Positions 9,353 through 16,757 of a DNA stretch of 64,000 nucleotides are shown piece by piece. The notes beneath the pieces were generated by a model, which was given only the letters and a program-made list of their open reading frames with translations, was not told the origin of the DNA and did no database searches. A program made the translations under genes and the position numbers. Source of the stretch: Microbacteriaceae bacterium X2B. Its GTDB lineage: Bacteria; Actinomycetota; Actinomycetes; Actinomycetales; Microbacteriaceae. Every line of letters starts with the position of its first letter. The first letter of the stretch is position 1. Where the stretch lies: the NCBI GenBank assembly GCA_005502445.1, contig SCPB01000003.1, forward strand, positions 1-64,000, written 5' to 3'.

Positions 9353-9436
9353 GAGTGTGCCCTCGAGATCGAGGGGCTTGGGCGCTCGATCACCATAGAC
9401 GCACTCGTGCGGCGGAGCAGAAGGGTCGACGAGCTC

Positions 9437-9839
9437 GTTATCGAACCTTAATAATTCGAACCGTCACTGGTGCTCAGCACAGGAATTGATGCGCTGAACT
9501 ATTAAGAACGACGACTGTTTTTGTGCAGTAACAAAATCTGTTGTTCATCTACAAACGCTTTTCCATACTGATCGGTGACCAACCATCCGGGGCTTGGGCG
9601 CCCAGGACGCGAGGTATGCAGCACGCGTCTTTCGCTGAGACGAAAGGGACGACGCCGATGAGGCGACGGTCGATCATGACCACGAAGTACGCAGGCGACG
9701 CGCACCGCTCCGGCGGGGCCGACGCACGAAGAAGTGCATCGACGTGCTTGCGCGCGACCCGGGGCGATCGTCTCGCGAGGCGTATGCCTCAGAGCAGCCG
9801 TGCCGTCGCTGCTCTGCACTCGCCGGCGGGTCCGGCGCG
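9437..9839. promoter_or_regulatory. Divergent promoter region of the catabolic cluster, with candidate MocR direct repeats
   Basis: This 403-base spacer separates the leftward importer operon from the rightward enzyme operon. Its left third (about 9437-9560) is clearly AT-richer than the rest of the window and contains TTAATAATT and GTTTTTGTGC stretches suited to promoters. TCGAACC occurs twice in the same direction (9441-9447 and 9456-9462, 15 bases apart) and a GTGCT-C-AGCAC palindrome lies at 9470-9480. MocR/GabR-type regulators are known to bind direct repeats and one is encoded in this cluster. The right half is open in several frames, but no convincing gene is seen. Confidence 0.5.
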
Positions 9840-10511
9840 ATGACCCACTTTCGCATCGGGCCGGTCCCGCCGGCCTCCGATCCCGTTGTCCTCGATGCGC
9901 TGCTCCGCTCGTCGACGTCGACGCTCGGCCATCTCACCGACTTCGGATTCGTGCGCGGACTCGTGCCGATCGGCCGAGTCCGCCCCTTCGTCGGCCCCGC
10001 CCTGACGATCCGGATCCCGCACGCCGATTCCACGGCCGTGCAGCACGCGCTCGCCATGGTCCGGCCAGGGGATGTGATCGTCATCGACCAGTCTGGTGAC
10101 GACGACCGCTCCAGCTTCGGCGGGACGCTGGCTGCCATCGCACTCGACGCCGGGGCGATCGCCGCTGTCTCGACGGGGCGAACCAACGACGTGCGCGAGA
10201 TCCTCGACCTCGGCTTCCCGATCTTCTCGCGCGGCACGACGTCGCTCACCACACGACTTCTGGGGTTGGAGGGCAGGATCAACGTTCCGGTCGCCGTCGG
10301 CGGCCAGGTCGTGATGCCCGGCGATATCGTCTTCGGTGACGAGGACGGGGTGTGCGTCATCCCCCGTGCGGATGCCGCGGAACTCGCTGAACGCATGCGC
10401 AGCATGGATGATGCCACGAGCTCGATGGCGCTCCGAACGACCGTGCGATCCGGCACGCCGCTCGGCGAGATCACCGGAGCGGCGTCCCTCTTCACGAGCG
10501 TCGTGGCATGA
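9840..10511 (+). CDS. RraA-family protein (aldolase/decarboxylase-like) with altered active site
   Basis: A 223-residue member of the RraA/HMG-CHA aldolase fold. Class II aldolases of this family cleave 4-hydroxy-4-methyl-2-oxoglutarate or decarboxylate oxaloacetate; other members bind RNase E or are demethylmenaquinone-methyltransferase-like in name only. Recognisable parts are PGDVIVID (77-83), the glycine-rich GGTLAA (94-99) and GDIVFGDEDGVCVIP (161-175). At the usual G-x-R-D site the sequence is TGRTND (112-117): the metal-binding aspartate is present (D117) but the catalytic arginine position is N116. It is the first gene of the rightward operon and its stop overlaps the next start. Confidence 0.8.
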   Translation: MTHFRIGPVPPASDPVVLDALLRSSTSTLGHLTDFGFVRGLVPIGRVRPFVGPALTIRIPHADSTAVQHALAMVRPGDVIVIDQSGDDDRSSFGGTLAAIALDAGAIAAVSTGRTNDVREILDLGFPIFSRGTTSLTTRLLGLEGRINVPVAVGGQVVMPGDIVFGDEDGVCVIPRADAAELAERMRSMDDATSSMALRTTVRSGTPLGEITGAASLFTSVVA

Positions 10512-11353
10512 TCGACGATCGCGAGACCGAGCTCATCGTCGGCTGCGCCCAGATGGCCTCCGTTCTGGATCCGATGCAGAACCTGGAGCGGTGCGTGAGT
10601 GTCGCCCAGGAGGCATCGCGCCGAGGCGTCCAGCTCCTCATCTTTCCCGAGTCCGCCTCGAGCAGATCGGATGATCCGCACGTACCGCCGTTAGGAGAGC
10701 CGCTCGATGGTGGATTCGTCGCCGACCTCGCCTCCGCGGTCTCCGATCTCGCGATGACCGTGATCGTCGGCGTCACCGAATCAGGTTCCGCCGACCTCCC
10801 GCACAACACTCTCGTCGCTCTTCGGGGCGGGCGGATCATCAGCGTCTATCGGAAGATGCATCTCTACGATGCGGCGGGGCTTCGGGAGTCCGATGCGATC
10901 TCATCCGGCGATGGCCCTGTCGTCACTTTCGAGGTCGACGGTTTCCGAGTCGGCATGATGACCTGCTATGACATTCGATTCCCCGAGATCGCGCGACTGC
11001 TCGCCAGCGACGGCGCTGATGTTCTCGCCGTCCCCACCTCCTGGGTGCGCGGGCCGATGAAAGAGCTGCACTGGACCACCTTCTGCCAAGCACGCGCCAT
11101 CGAGAACACCGTCTATGTGGCTGGTGCTGCTCAGACGGGCGGGATGCGAATCGGCCGGAGCATGATCGTGGCGCCGGACGGCATCGCTGAAGCCTCGGCG
11201 GGAACGGATACGGGCCTCGTGGTCAGCCGGATCTCACGAGATCGCCTGCACCGCGTTCGGGAGGCATTTCCCGTCCTCCGACAGCGGCGTTTCTCGATCG
11301 TCGGCACTCCGCACCCCGCGGGAGAGATCAGCGCCGCGGGGTACCCGGCATGA
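10508..11353 (+). CDS. Carbon-nitrogen hydrolase (nitrilase superfamily amidase)
   Basis: A 281-residue enzyme expected to hydrolyse an amide, carbamoyl or nitrile bond with release of ammonia. The full catalytic set is visible: E48 (IFPES), K116 (YRKMHLYD) and C153 (TCYDIRFPE). The length fits the omega-amidase/N-carbamoyl hydrolase branches. The ATG overlaps the preceding stop by four bases and its own TGA overlaps the next start, so it is translationally coupled on both sides. The nitrogen it releases could connect with the alanine dehydrogenase of the divergent operon; the substrate is not deducible. Confidence 0.92.
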   Translation: MIDDRETELIVGCAQMASVLDPMQNLERCVSVAQEASRRGVQLLIFPESASSRSDDPHVPPLGEPLDGGFVADLASAVSDLAMTVIVGVTESGSADLPHNTLVALRGGRIISVYRKMHLYDAAGLRESDAISSGDGPVVTFEVDGFRVGMMTCYDIRFPEIARLLASDGADVLAVPTSWVRGPMKELHWTTFCQARAIENTVYVAGAAQTGGMRIGRSMIVAPDGIAEASAGTDTGLVVSRISRDRLHRVREAFPVLRQRRFSIVGTPHPAGEISAAGYPA

Positions 11354-12708
11354 GCGTGTCGCACGAGTCACGCAACGAGCGGGCGGTGCTGCCGGCGTGG
11401 GCGCACGCGTCCCGGGTCTCCGACGTCTCCGCGCGCGGAATCGCCTCGTACGTCGCGGCGCTCGTGCGCACCGGCGGGATCGCCCAGGGCGAAGTGCTGC
11501 CGCCCGTGCGCGCGCTCGCGCAGGAGTTCCGGGTGAGCCCGGCCACGATCTCCACCTCATGGGGCCTGCTCAAGAAGCGCGGACTTCTCGTCGGGACGGG
11601 GAAGTCCGGCGTGCGGATCGCCGGCGCCCACGGTCTCGTCCACGGACTCGAGATGTTCGCGACGGTGCCCGGCGTCAACGACCTCCGGCTCCTGCACCCC
11701 GATCTGGATCTGCTGCCGGCCATCGATCAAGCTCTCATCGGTGCCGCGCGGCAGCCCAATCTGAATGAGTACTACGACTCGGCGATCCTTCCCGAGCTGC
11801 AGGAGGCGATCGCGCCGAGCTGGCCGGGCCCCGCCGACGCCTTCGCCGTCGCCAACGGCGGGGTGGATGCCGTGTGGTCGGTTCTGCACGCGAATTCCGT
11901 ACCGGGCGACCGCATCATCGTCGAGTCGCCGACTCAACCGCAGTTGCTCAGCCTCATGGCGGATCTCGGGCTGACGGTCGTGCCGGTCGGCTATGACGAG
12001 AACGGCCTCGACCCCGTCTCCTTCCGCGAAGCGCTGGCCACCTGGCCGGTCGCCGTGTTCTTCCAACCGCGCGCACAAGTGCCCACGGGCGGCTCGATGA
12101 GCCGGGATCGCGTCGCCACTCTCGCGGGGATCCTGCGCGGTGCGCAGCAACCGATGATCATCGAGTACGACGACCTCGGAGAACTCGCCCGAGAGCCGCA
12201 CTTCTCTTTCTCGAGCTATCTACCGAAACAGACCGTGGTCATCCGCTCGTACGAGAAGTCGTACGGGCCGGATCTGCGTCTCGCGATCATCGGGGCATCG
12301 TTCTCGGTGATCCGCAATACGCACGCCCAGATACGGCTCACGCGCCAGTGGACCTCCCGAATCCTCCAAGCGGCGCTGGAATGGATGATCCGCGACGCCG
12401 AGACCGGGGTCGCGATCGAAGCGGCGCGGAACACCTACACGGCCCGATTGGACACCCTGTGCTCGCTCCTGCGCGAGCGGGGGATCGCCGTCTCGTCGCG
12501 CGACGGATTCTGCGCCTGGGTCCCCGTGCTCGACGAGGTCGCGGCAGCGCGGGAACTCGCCGCCCTCGGCATCCTCGTTCTGCGAGGTGAGTCCTGCTAC
12601 GCCGGCCCCCGCCGACCGCACGTTCGCGTCGCCACATCGCGCCTCTCTCTCGAAGCCATGCCGCAGCTCGCCGATATCATCGCTGCCACGGCCTCTTCGA
12701 GCGCATGA
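11350..12708 (+). CDS. MocR/GabR-type regulator (GntR wHTH fused to aminotransferase domain)
   Basis: A 452-residue regulator. The N-terminal winged helix (about 25-95) contains LPPVRALAQEFRVSPATIS, the GntR recognition region. The rest is a fold-type I aminotransferase domain ending near 450. The PLP lysine appears intact in YEKSYGPDLRLAIIG, so the protein probably senses an amino compound through PLP, as GabR and PdxR do. It sits inside the operon it is likely to control. Candidate direct-repeat sites lie in the divergent promoter at 9441-9462. Confidence 0.92.
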   Translation: MSVSHESRNERAVLPAWAHASRVSDVSARGIASYVAALVRTGGIAQGEVLPPVRALAQEFRVSPATISTSWGLLKKRGLLVGTGKSGVRIAGAHGLVHGLEMFATVPGVNDLRLLHPDLDLLPAIDQALIGAARQPNLNEYYDSAILPELQEAIAPSWPGPADAFAVANGGVDAVWSVLHANSVPGDRIIVESPTQPQLLSLMADLGLTVVPVGYDENGLDPVSFREALATWPVAVFFQPRAQVPTGGSMSRDRVATLAGILRGAQQPMIIEYDDLGELAREPHFSFSSYLPKQTVVIRSYEKSYGPDLRLAIIGASFSVIRNTHAQIRLTRQWTSRILQAALEWMIRDAETGVAIEAARNTYTARLDTLCSLLRERGIAVSSRDGFCAWVPVLDEVAAARELAALGILVLRGESCYAGPRRPHVRVATSRLSLEAMPQLADIIAATASSSA

Positions 12709-13502
12709 CCTCGCGACCGACCTACTTCGCACTGCGGGCGAGCGGCGCCGACCCGCGGTTGTCGTGGTGCGGCCTGCTGCCCCCTGAGTCCCGCGGGCTC
12801 GCCGTGCTCGTCCACGGCAGCGATCGGGACGCCGTCGGCATGCTCCGGGTGTTTCGGTCGTGGGCCGAGACGGAGCGGATCGCGCTCGTCGCGCCGCTGT
12901 TCCCCGGAGGCGTGCCCGTCGCCGGCGACTTCGACGGATACAAGTCCCTCCGGACTTCCGAATACCGCTACGACGAGGCGCTGGCGAACATGCTGGAGGA
13001 TGCGCGCGCGCTCGGCGTGCCCGCGGGTCCTTTCCTCCTCTTCGGTTTCTCCGGAGGGGCCCAGTTCGCCCATCGGTATGCGCTCGCTCATCCCGAGAAC
13101 GTCCGGGCGCTCGGGATCGTCGCGCCCGGAAACGTCACGCGCTTCGGCGTGCAGCACGGCTGGTGGGCCGGCGTGCACGACGCCGACGCGATCCTCGGGT
13201 CGACGCTTCGTCGAGACGCCATCGGCCGCATACCCGTGCTGGCACTCGTCGGCGCCGACGATGACGGTCGAGACGTCATCACGATCGATCCGGGCCAGCG
13301 CCGTTGGGTCGAGGGGGCGAACGACGCGGGAACGACGCGCGTCGACCGGCTCATCGCCCTCGTCGACGACTGGCGTGCCGCCGGCATCGACGTCGAGCAC
13401 GAGGTCGTGTCCGGAGCTGGACACGAACTCGATCGGTTCACGACCAGGGCGCAGAGCTTCTTCTCGCGCGTCATCGATCGACGCGGCGGGGAAGGTCGAT
13501 GA
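12705..13502 (+). CDS. Alpha/beta hydrolase (dienelactone hydrolase/PHB depolymerase-like)
   Basis: A 265-residue cytosolic serine hydrolase. The nucleophile elbow is GFSGG (S116), an oxyanion-side HGSD lies at 37-40, and the catalytic His is probably in SGAGHELD near 249. There is no signal peptide. The shape (short N-terminal strand set, no lid) resembles small esterases and depolymerase-like proteins, but the branch is uncertain. Starts and stops overlap its neighbours by four bases. Confidence 0.82.
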   Translation: MTSRPTYFALRASGADPRLSWCGLLPPESRGLAVLVHGSDRDAVGMLRVFRSWAETERIALVAPLFPGGVPVAGDFDGYKSLRTSEYRYDEALANMLEDARALGVPAGPFLLFGFSGGAQFAHRYALAHPENVRALGIVAPGNVTRFGVQHGWWAGVHDADAILGSTLRRDAIGRIPVLALVGADDDGRDVITIDPGQRRWVEGANDAGTTRVDRLIALVDDWRAAGIDVEHEVVSGAGHELDRFTTRAQSFFSRVIDRRGGEGR

Positions 13503-14296
13503 GCGGGCTCAAGAGAGCGCTCCGACGAGGGGAGACGCGGAGCGCGGTCTGGCTCTTCACCAGCGATGTCGACTCCGCGGACATCCTCGGCAGCATGGGT
13601 TTCGACGCCATCGTGCTCGACCGGGAGCACGCGCCATCCGGACTGCAGACCACGCTGGCCCAACTGCGGGCCGTTCGCTCGGCCGGCGACTCGAGCGTCC
13701 TCGTGCGCATTCGGCGAGACGCCCTCGGCGAGGTCGGCGTTCTCCTCGACATGGGAGTCGATGGTCTGCTGCTCGCCGATGCGCGCTCGGCCCTCGATGT
13801 ACGAGCCCTCATCGATGCCACGCGCTACGCCCCGTCCGGAAGCCGGGGCGCCCACATGACGGTTTCCCGGGCCGCGCGTTGGGGCGCGCACGCGGATGCG
13901 TACCTCTCGCGGTACGCCGATGATCTCCTGCTCATCGCGATGATCGAGAGCGTCGAGGGCGCGCGGTCGATCCTCGAGATAGGGGCTGTCGACGGTCTCG
14001 ACATGGTCTTCGTCGGACCCCTCGATCTCTCCGCCTCGGTAGGCGTGATGGGGGATTGGGACAGTTCGGATTACCGGTCCGCATTGCGATCGATCGAAGA
14101 GGCGTCGAGGCGGAGCGGTCTTCTGCTCGGCGGCGCAGCCGTGTCTCCGGGCGATATCGGGGACTGGTCAGAGCTCGGCTACCGCATGATCAGCATCGGC
14201 AGCGACGTCTCCTTCCTGCGCACCGCTGCGGCGGACGCGCTCGATGGATTCTCCCGCAGCGTCCGCCGGGTCGAGGAGAAAGGGTGGGCACGATGA
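13499..14296 (+). CDS. HpcH/HpaI-family aldolase (2-oxo acid aldolase)
   Basis: A 265-residue class II aldolase of the HpcH/HpaI/citrate-lyase-beta family, which splits 4-hydroxy-2-oxo acids to pyruvate (or oxaloacetate) plus an aldehyde. Residues expected for catalysis are in place: H44 in REHAP, R70, metal ligands E150 (MIES) and D176 (GPLDLSAS), and the substrate loop YAPSGSRG (110-117). The ATG is embedded in the end of the previous gene. Pyruvate made here could be aminated by the alanine dehydrogenase of the divergent operon, which is the clearest metabolic link in this cluster. Confidence 0.9.
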   Translation: MSGLKRALRRGETRSAVWLFTSDVDSADILGSMGFDAIVLDREHAPSGLQTTLAQLRAVRSAGDSSVLVRIRRDALGEVGVLLDMGVDGLLLADARSALDVRALIDATRYAPSGSRGAHMTVSRAARWGAHADAYLSRYADDLLLIAMIESVEGARSILEIGAVDGLDMVFVGPLDLSASVGVMGDWDSSDYRSALRSIEEASRRSGLLLGGAAVSPGDIGDWSELGYRMISIGSDVSFLRTAAADALDGFSRSVRRVEEKGWAR

Positions 14297-15195
14297 AGGT
14301 CACGGCCGGTCGCGCGATGCACGCGGGAATGCAGACCGCGTATTGGGTGATGGAGTCGGATGACGACGGCGCGGCAAGCGGGTGGCATCCCCTCGTCGTC
14401 GTGCACGGCGGTCCGGGCTGCACGCACGACTACCTGCTGAGTCTCGTGGATCTGGTGGCGCCAGGGCGTCCGGTGGTGTTCTACGACCAGATCGGCAATG
14501 GGCAGTCGACGCATCGACCGGAGTGGTCGACCGAGGAGTGGACGGTCGAGTTCTTCCTCGGAGAGCTCGCAGCGCTCCTCGATTCCCTCGGCCTCTCGCA
14601 CGGCTACGACATCCTCGGCCAGTCCTGGGGAGGGATGCTCGCCGCCGAGCATGCGGTACGCCGACCCTCCGGGCTGCGGCGCCTCGTGATCGCGAACTCC
14701 CCCGCTTCTATGCCGCGCTGGCGCCGGGCGGCGGAGGCTCTGCGGCAGGAGCTCCCCGACGACATCAGAGTCACGCTCGAATCCCACGAAGCGGCGGGGA
14801 CGATCGAGAGCGACGAGTACAAGAAGGCGTGCGACGTGTTCTACGCCCGCCACGTCTGCCGCGTCATCCCGATGCCTCCCGAAGTCGCGACGACGTTCGA
14901 ATGGTTGGAGCGCGACCCCACCGTCTATCGGACGATGAACGGCCCAACGGAGTTCTCGGTCATCGGGTCGCTCCGCGACTGGTCGGTAGAGGACAGGCTG
15001 CATCAGGTGACCGTTCCCACGCTGATTGTCCACGGCAGATTCGACGAGGCGACGACGGACACCGTCGCTCCCTTCCTCGACCGGATCCCCGACGTGCGCT
15101 TCCACCGCTTCGAGCACTCGAGCCATATGCCGCACTGGGAGGAGCGGGACGAGTACATGCGCGTCGTCTCGGAGTTTCTGGATCGGACCGATTGA
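14293..15195 (+). CDS. Proline iminopeptidase-like alpha/beta hydrolase
   Basis: A 300-residue serine hydrolase of the proline iminopeptidase/amidase branch (peptidase family S33). Features are HGGPGCTHDYL (38-48), the nucleophile GQSWGG (S111), an acid in HGRFDEAT and the final histidine in HSSHMPHWE. Enzymes of this branch remove N-terminal residues from small peptides or open amides. It ends the six-gene coupled operon. The presence of both a peptidase-like hydrolase and a C-N hydrolase supports a peptide- or amide-like substrate for the divergent importer. Confidence 0.88.
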   Translation: MKVTAGRAMHAGMQTAYWVMESDDDGAASGWHPLVVVHGGPGCTHDYLLSLVDLVAPGRPVVFYDQIGNGQSTHRPEWSTEEWTVEFFLGELAALLDSLGLSHGYDILGQSWGGMLAAEHAVRRPSGLRRLVIANSPASMPRWRRAAEALRQELPDDIRVTLESHEAAGTIESDEYKKACDVFYARHVCRVIPMPPEVATTFEWLERDPTVYRTMNGPTEFSVIGSLRDWSVEDRLHQVTVPTLIVHGRFDEATTDTVAPFLDRIPDVRFHRFEHSSHMPHWEERDEYMRVVSEFLDRTD

Positions 15196-15204
15196 TTCGG
15201 CCCG

Positions 15205-15927
15205 TCATGCGGCGAGCTGGCGACGGTCGACCCCGACCCCGAGCACGTCACGGCCTGACGGCGCGCCCGCCGGGCCGTTCGCTCCCCGCGCGACGGCACC
15301 CCCGCATCCTGCGTCGCCGCCCAGCTCGCGAGCATGCGCAGCGCGTCGGACGACGGCGAGCCCGGCTCGGTCGTGTAGGCGAGGAAGGTGAGCCCGGGGT
15401 CGGAGGCGAGCTGCATCGACTCGTAGGTCAGTTCGAGGTCGCCGACGACGGCGTGGTGCAGGCGCTTGACCCCGGTGCGGTGGAATCGCACGTTGTGCGA
15501 GGCCCATCGCGTGCGGAAGGTCTCGCTGCGCGTCGACAGCTCGCCGATGAGGTCGCTGAGGTCACGATCGTAGGGGTGGCTGCCCGCCGCCGATCGCAGG
15601 AAGGCGACGGTGTCGTCGGCTGCCTTCTCCCAGTCCGGGAAGAACTGCTGCGTCGTCGGGTCGAGGAGCACGAACCGCGCCGCGTTGGGCGGCTGCGCAG
15701 GGCTCGCGACCATGTCGGCGTAGAGCGCGTAGCCGAGGCGGTTGGCGGCCAGGAGGTCGTGACGGTCGTTGCGCACCCAGGCCGGTGCATCCGTCATCGC
15801 ATCGAGAAGACGCTGGATGCTCGGGTGCACTTCTGCGCGGTCGTGCGCCGCCGGAGGAGGGCAGGCCGGCCTTCTCGGGCGTGATCCTCGCCCGACGCGA
15901 GTCCGTCGTGACCGCGCACGTGCTCAA
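15205..15927 (-). pseudogene. XRE-family/MmyB-type regulator, HTH deleted and frame broken
   Basis: The C-terminal MmyB-like ligand domain is well preserved (VHPSIQRLLDAM at its start; FLAYTTEPGSPSSDALRMLASWAATQ near the end). In front of it, in another frame, is the family's N-terminal signature SRRARITPEKAGLPSSGG. Intact relatives have about 50-60 residues of HTH and linker between these parts; here they are directly joined near 15830-15850. The helix-turn-helix has therefore been deleted with a frame change. The C-terminus also appears shifted: a neighbouring frame continues the tail and stops at 15205, beside the end of the catabolic operon. A DNA-binding product is unlikely. Confidence 0.65.
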
Positions 15928-15951
15928 AGGACCTTAAGGCACGTCGAGCTA

Positions 15952-15986
15952 TTGTAACGTGATGCGTTACGCGATACAGTACGGGT
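15952..15986 (+). promoter_or_regulatory. higBA promoter with overlapping palindromic operator
   Basis: A -35-like TTGTAA (15952-15957) and -10-like TACAGT (15975-15980) are 17 bases apart. The perfect palindrome GTAACG-TGATG-CGTTAC (15954-15970) overlaps the -35 and spacer, where antitoxin binding would block transcription. The expected start point coincides with the GTG of higB, so the mRNA is probably leaderless. Confidence 0.7.
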
Positions 15987-16265
15987 GTGATCGTGAGCTT
16001 TCGCCACAAGGGCCTCGAAGCTCTCTATCGCGCGGGGTCGAAGAGGGGTGTGCAGACCGCGCACGTGCCGAAGCTCACTCGAATCCTCGGCGTGCTGGAC
16101 GTAGCGCAGTCACCCGTTGACCTCGCGATACCGGGGTTTCGCGCCCACGAGTTGAAAGGAGACCTGGCCGGCCATTGGTCGGTGTGGGTCAACGGCGACT
16201 GGCGGGTGACTTTCCGGTTCGTGGCACAGGATGTCGAGCTCGTCGATTACCAGGATTACCACTGA
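15987..16265 (+). CDS. higB: HigB-type toxin (RelE/ParE superfamily)
   Basis: A 92-residue toxin of the HigB family, which cleaves mRNA on the ribosome. The profile is typical: FRHKGLEALYRAGSKRG at the N-terminus, HELKGDLAGHWSVWVNGDWRVTFRF in the core and a C-terminal VDYHDYH-like end (here VDYQDYH). The GTG start lies seven bases after the -10 element, so translation is probably leaderless. As usual for HigBA, the toxin gene precedes the antitoxin. The pair lies at the right edge of the accessory cluster. Confidence 0.92.
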   Translation: MIVSFRHKGLEALYRAGSKRGVQTAHVPKLTRILGVLDVAQSPVDLAIPGFRAHELKGDLAGHWSVWVNGDWRVTFRFVAQDVELVDYQDYH

Positions 16266-16279
16266 AGGGAGAGAACGAC

Positions 16280-16561
16280 ATGATGAAGAACCAGCCGCAC
16301 CCTGGCGAGGTCATCGGGGAGGACGTGCTCGGTGAGCTCGGACTCACTGTCGCGGAGGCCGCCGCGCGTCTCGGTGTGTCTCGCGTTACTCTCAGCCGTG
16401 TCATCCACGGGCATGCTGGCGTGAGCCCCAATCTCGCAGTGCGGCTCGAGCGCGCCGGTGTCGGCACCGCACGCGTGTGGCTCGCGATGCAGACCAACTA
16501 CGACCTCGCCCGCGAACTCGATAAGAAGCAACACGACGTCCGGCCGTTCGTCGTCGCCTGA
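16280..16561 (+). CDS. higA: HigA-type antitoxin (XRE HTH)
   Basis: A 93-residue antitoxin. It begins HPGEVIGEDVLGELGLT, as HigA proteins do, followed by an HTH (VAEAAARLGVSRVTLSRVI) and the segment AVRLERAGVGTARVWLAMQ. It neutralises HigB and is expected to autoregulate through the palindrome at 15954-15970. Two adjacent ATG codons (16280, 16283) can serve as start; GGGAGAG lies upstream. It is 14 bases after higB. Confidence 0.93.
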   Translation: MMKNQPHPGEVIGEDVLGELGLTVAEAAARLGVSRVTLSRVIHGHAGVSPNLAVRLERAGVGTARVWLAMQTNYDLARELDKKQHDVRPFVVA

Positions 16562-16584
16562 GGGACCGCGAGAGTGGGCTCTGC

Positions 16585-16608
16585 CCCCCGGCTCCCCCGA
16601 GCCGGGGG
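16585..16608. terminator. GC-rich hairpin downstream of higBA
   Basis: Ten-base arms CCCCCGGCTC/GAGCCGGGGG around a CCCC loop, shortly after higA. A second hairpin (GGGGG-TCACT-CCCCC, 16697-16711) follows in the same 196-base spacer, near the end of the convergent oxygenase gene. No T-run is present. The rest of the spacer shows nothing recognisable. Confidence 0.55.
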
Positions 16609-16757
16609 AGCAGTGGCATCGGATGATCCGTGCCCCCCAGTGGGCGGCGATCCCCCCGGATCGTGCCGCCGGTTAGACGGTAGTACGGCGCCTCGCGGGG
16701 GTCACTCCCCCAGTGTGGGGCGCCTCCGTTCGGGGGGTATACCGCGTGCGACGCCGT

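Noticed and set aside
9541-9843. A 100-codon forward frame whose stop overlaps the RraA-like start
   Set aside because: The overlap is attractive, but codon use is poor, composition is Arg/Ser-rich and no protein-like segment is visible, so it was left as spacer.
15196-16757. A tRNA-derived attachment site at the right edge of the catabolic cluster
   Set aside because: No copy of the tRNA-Ser 3' end was seen there and no integrase gene is in the window.
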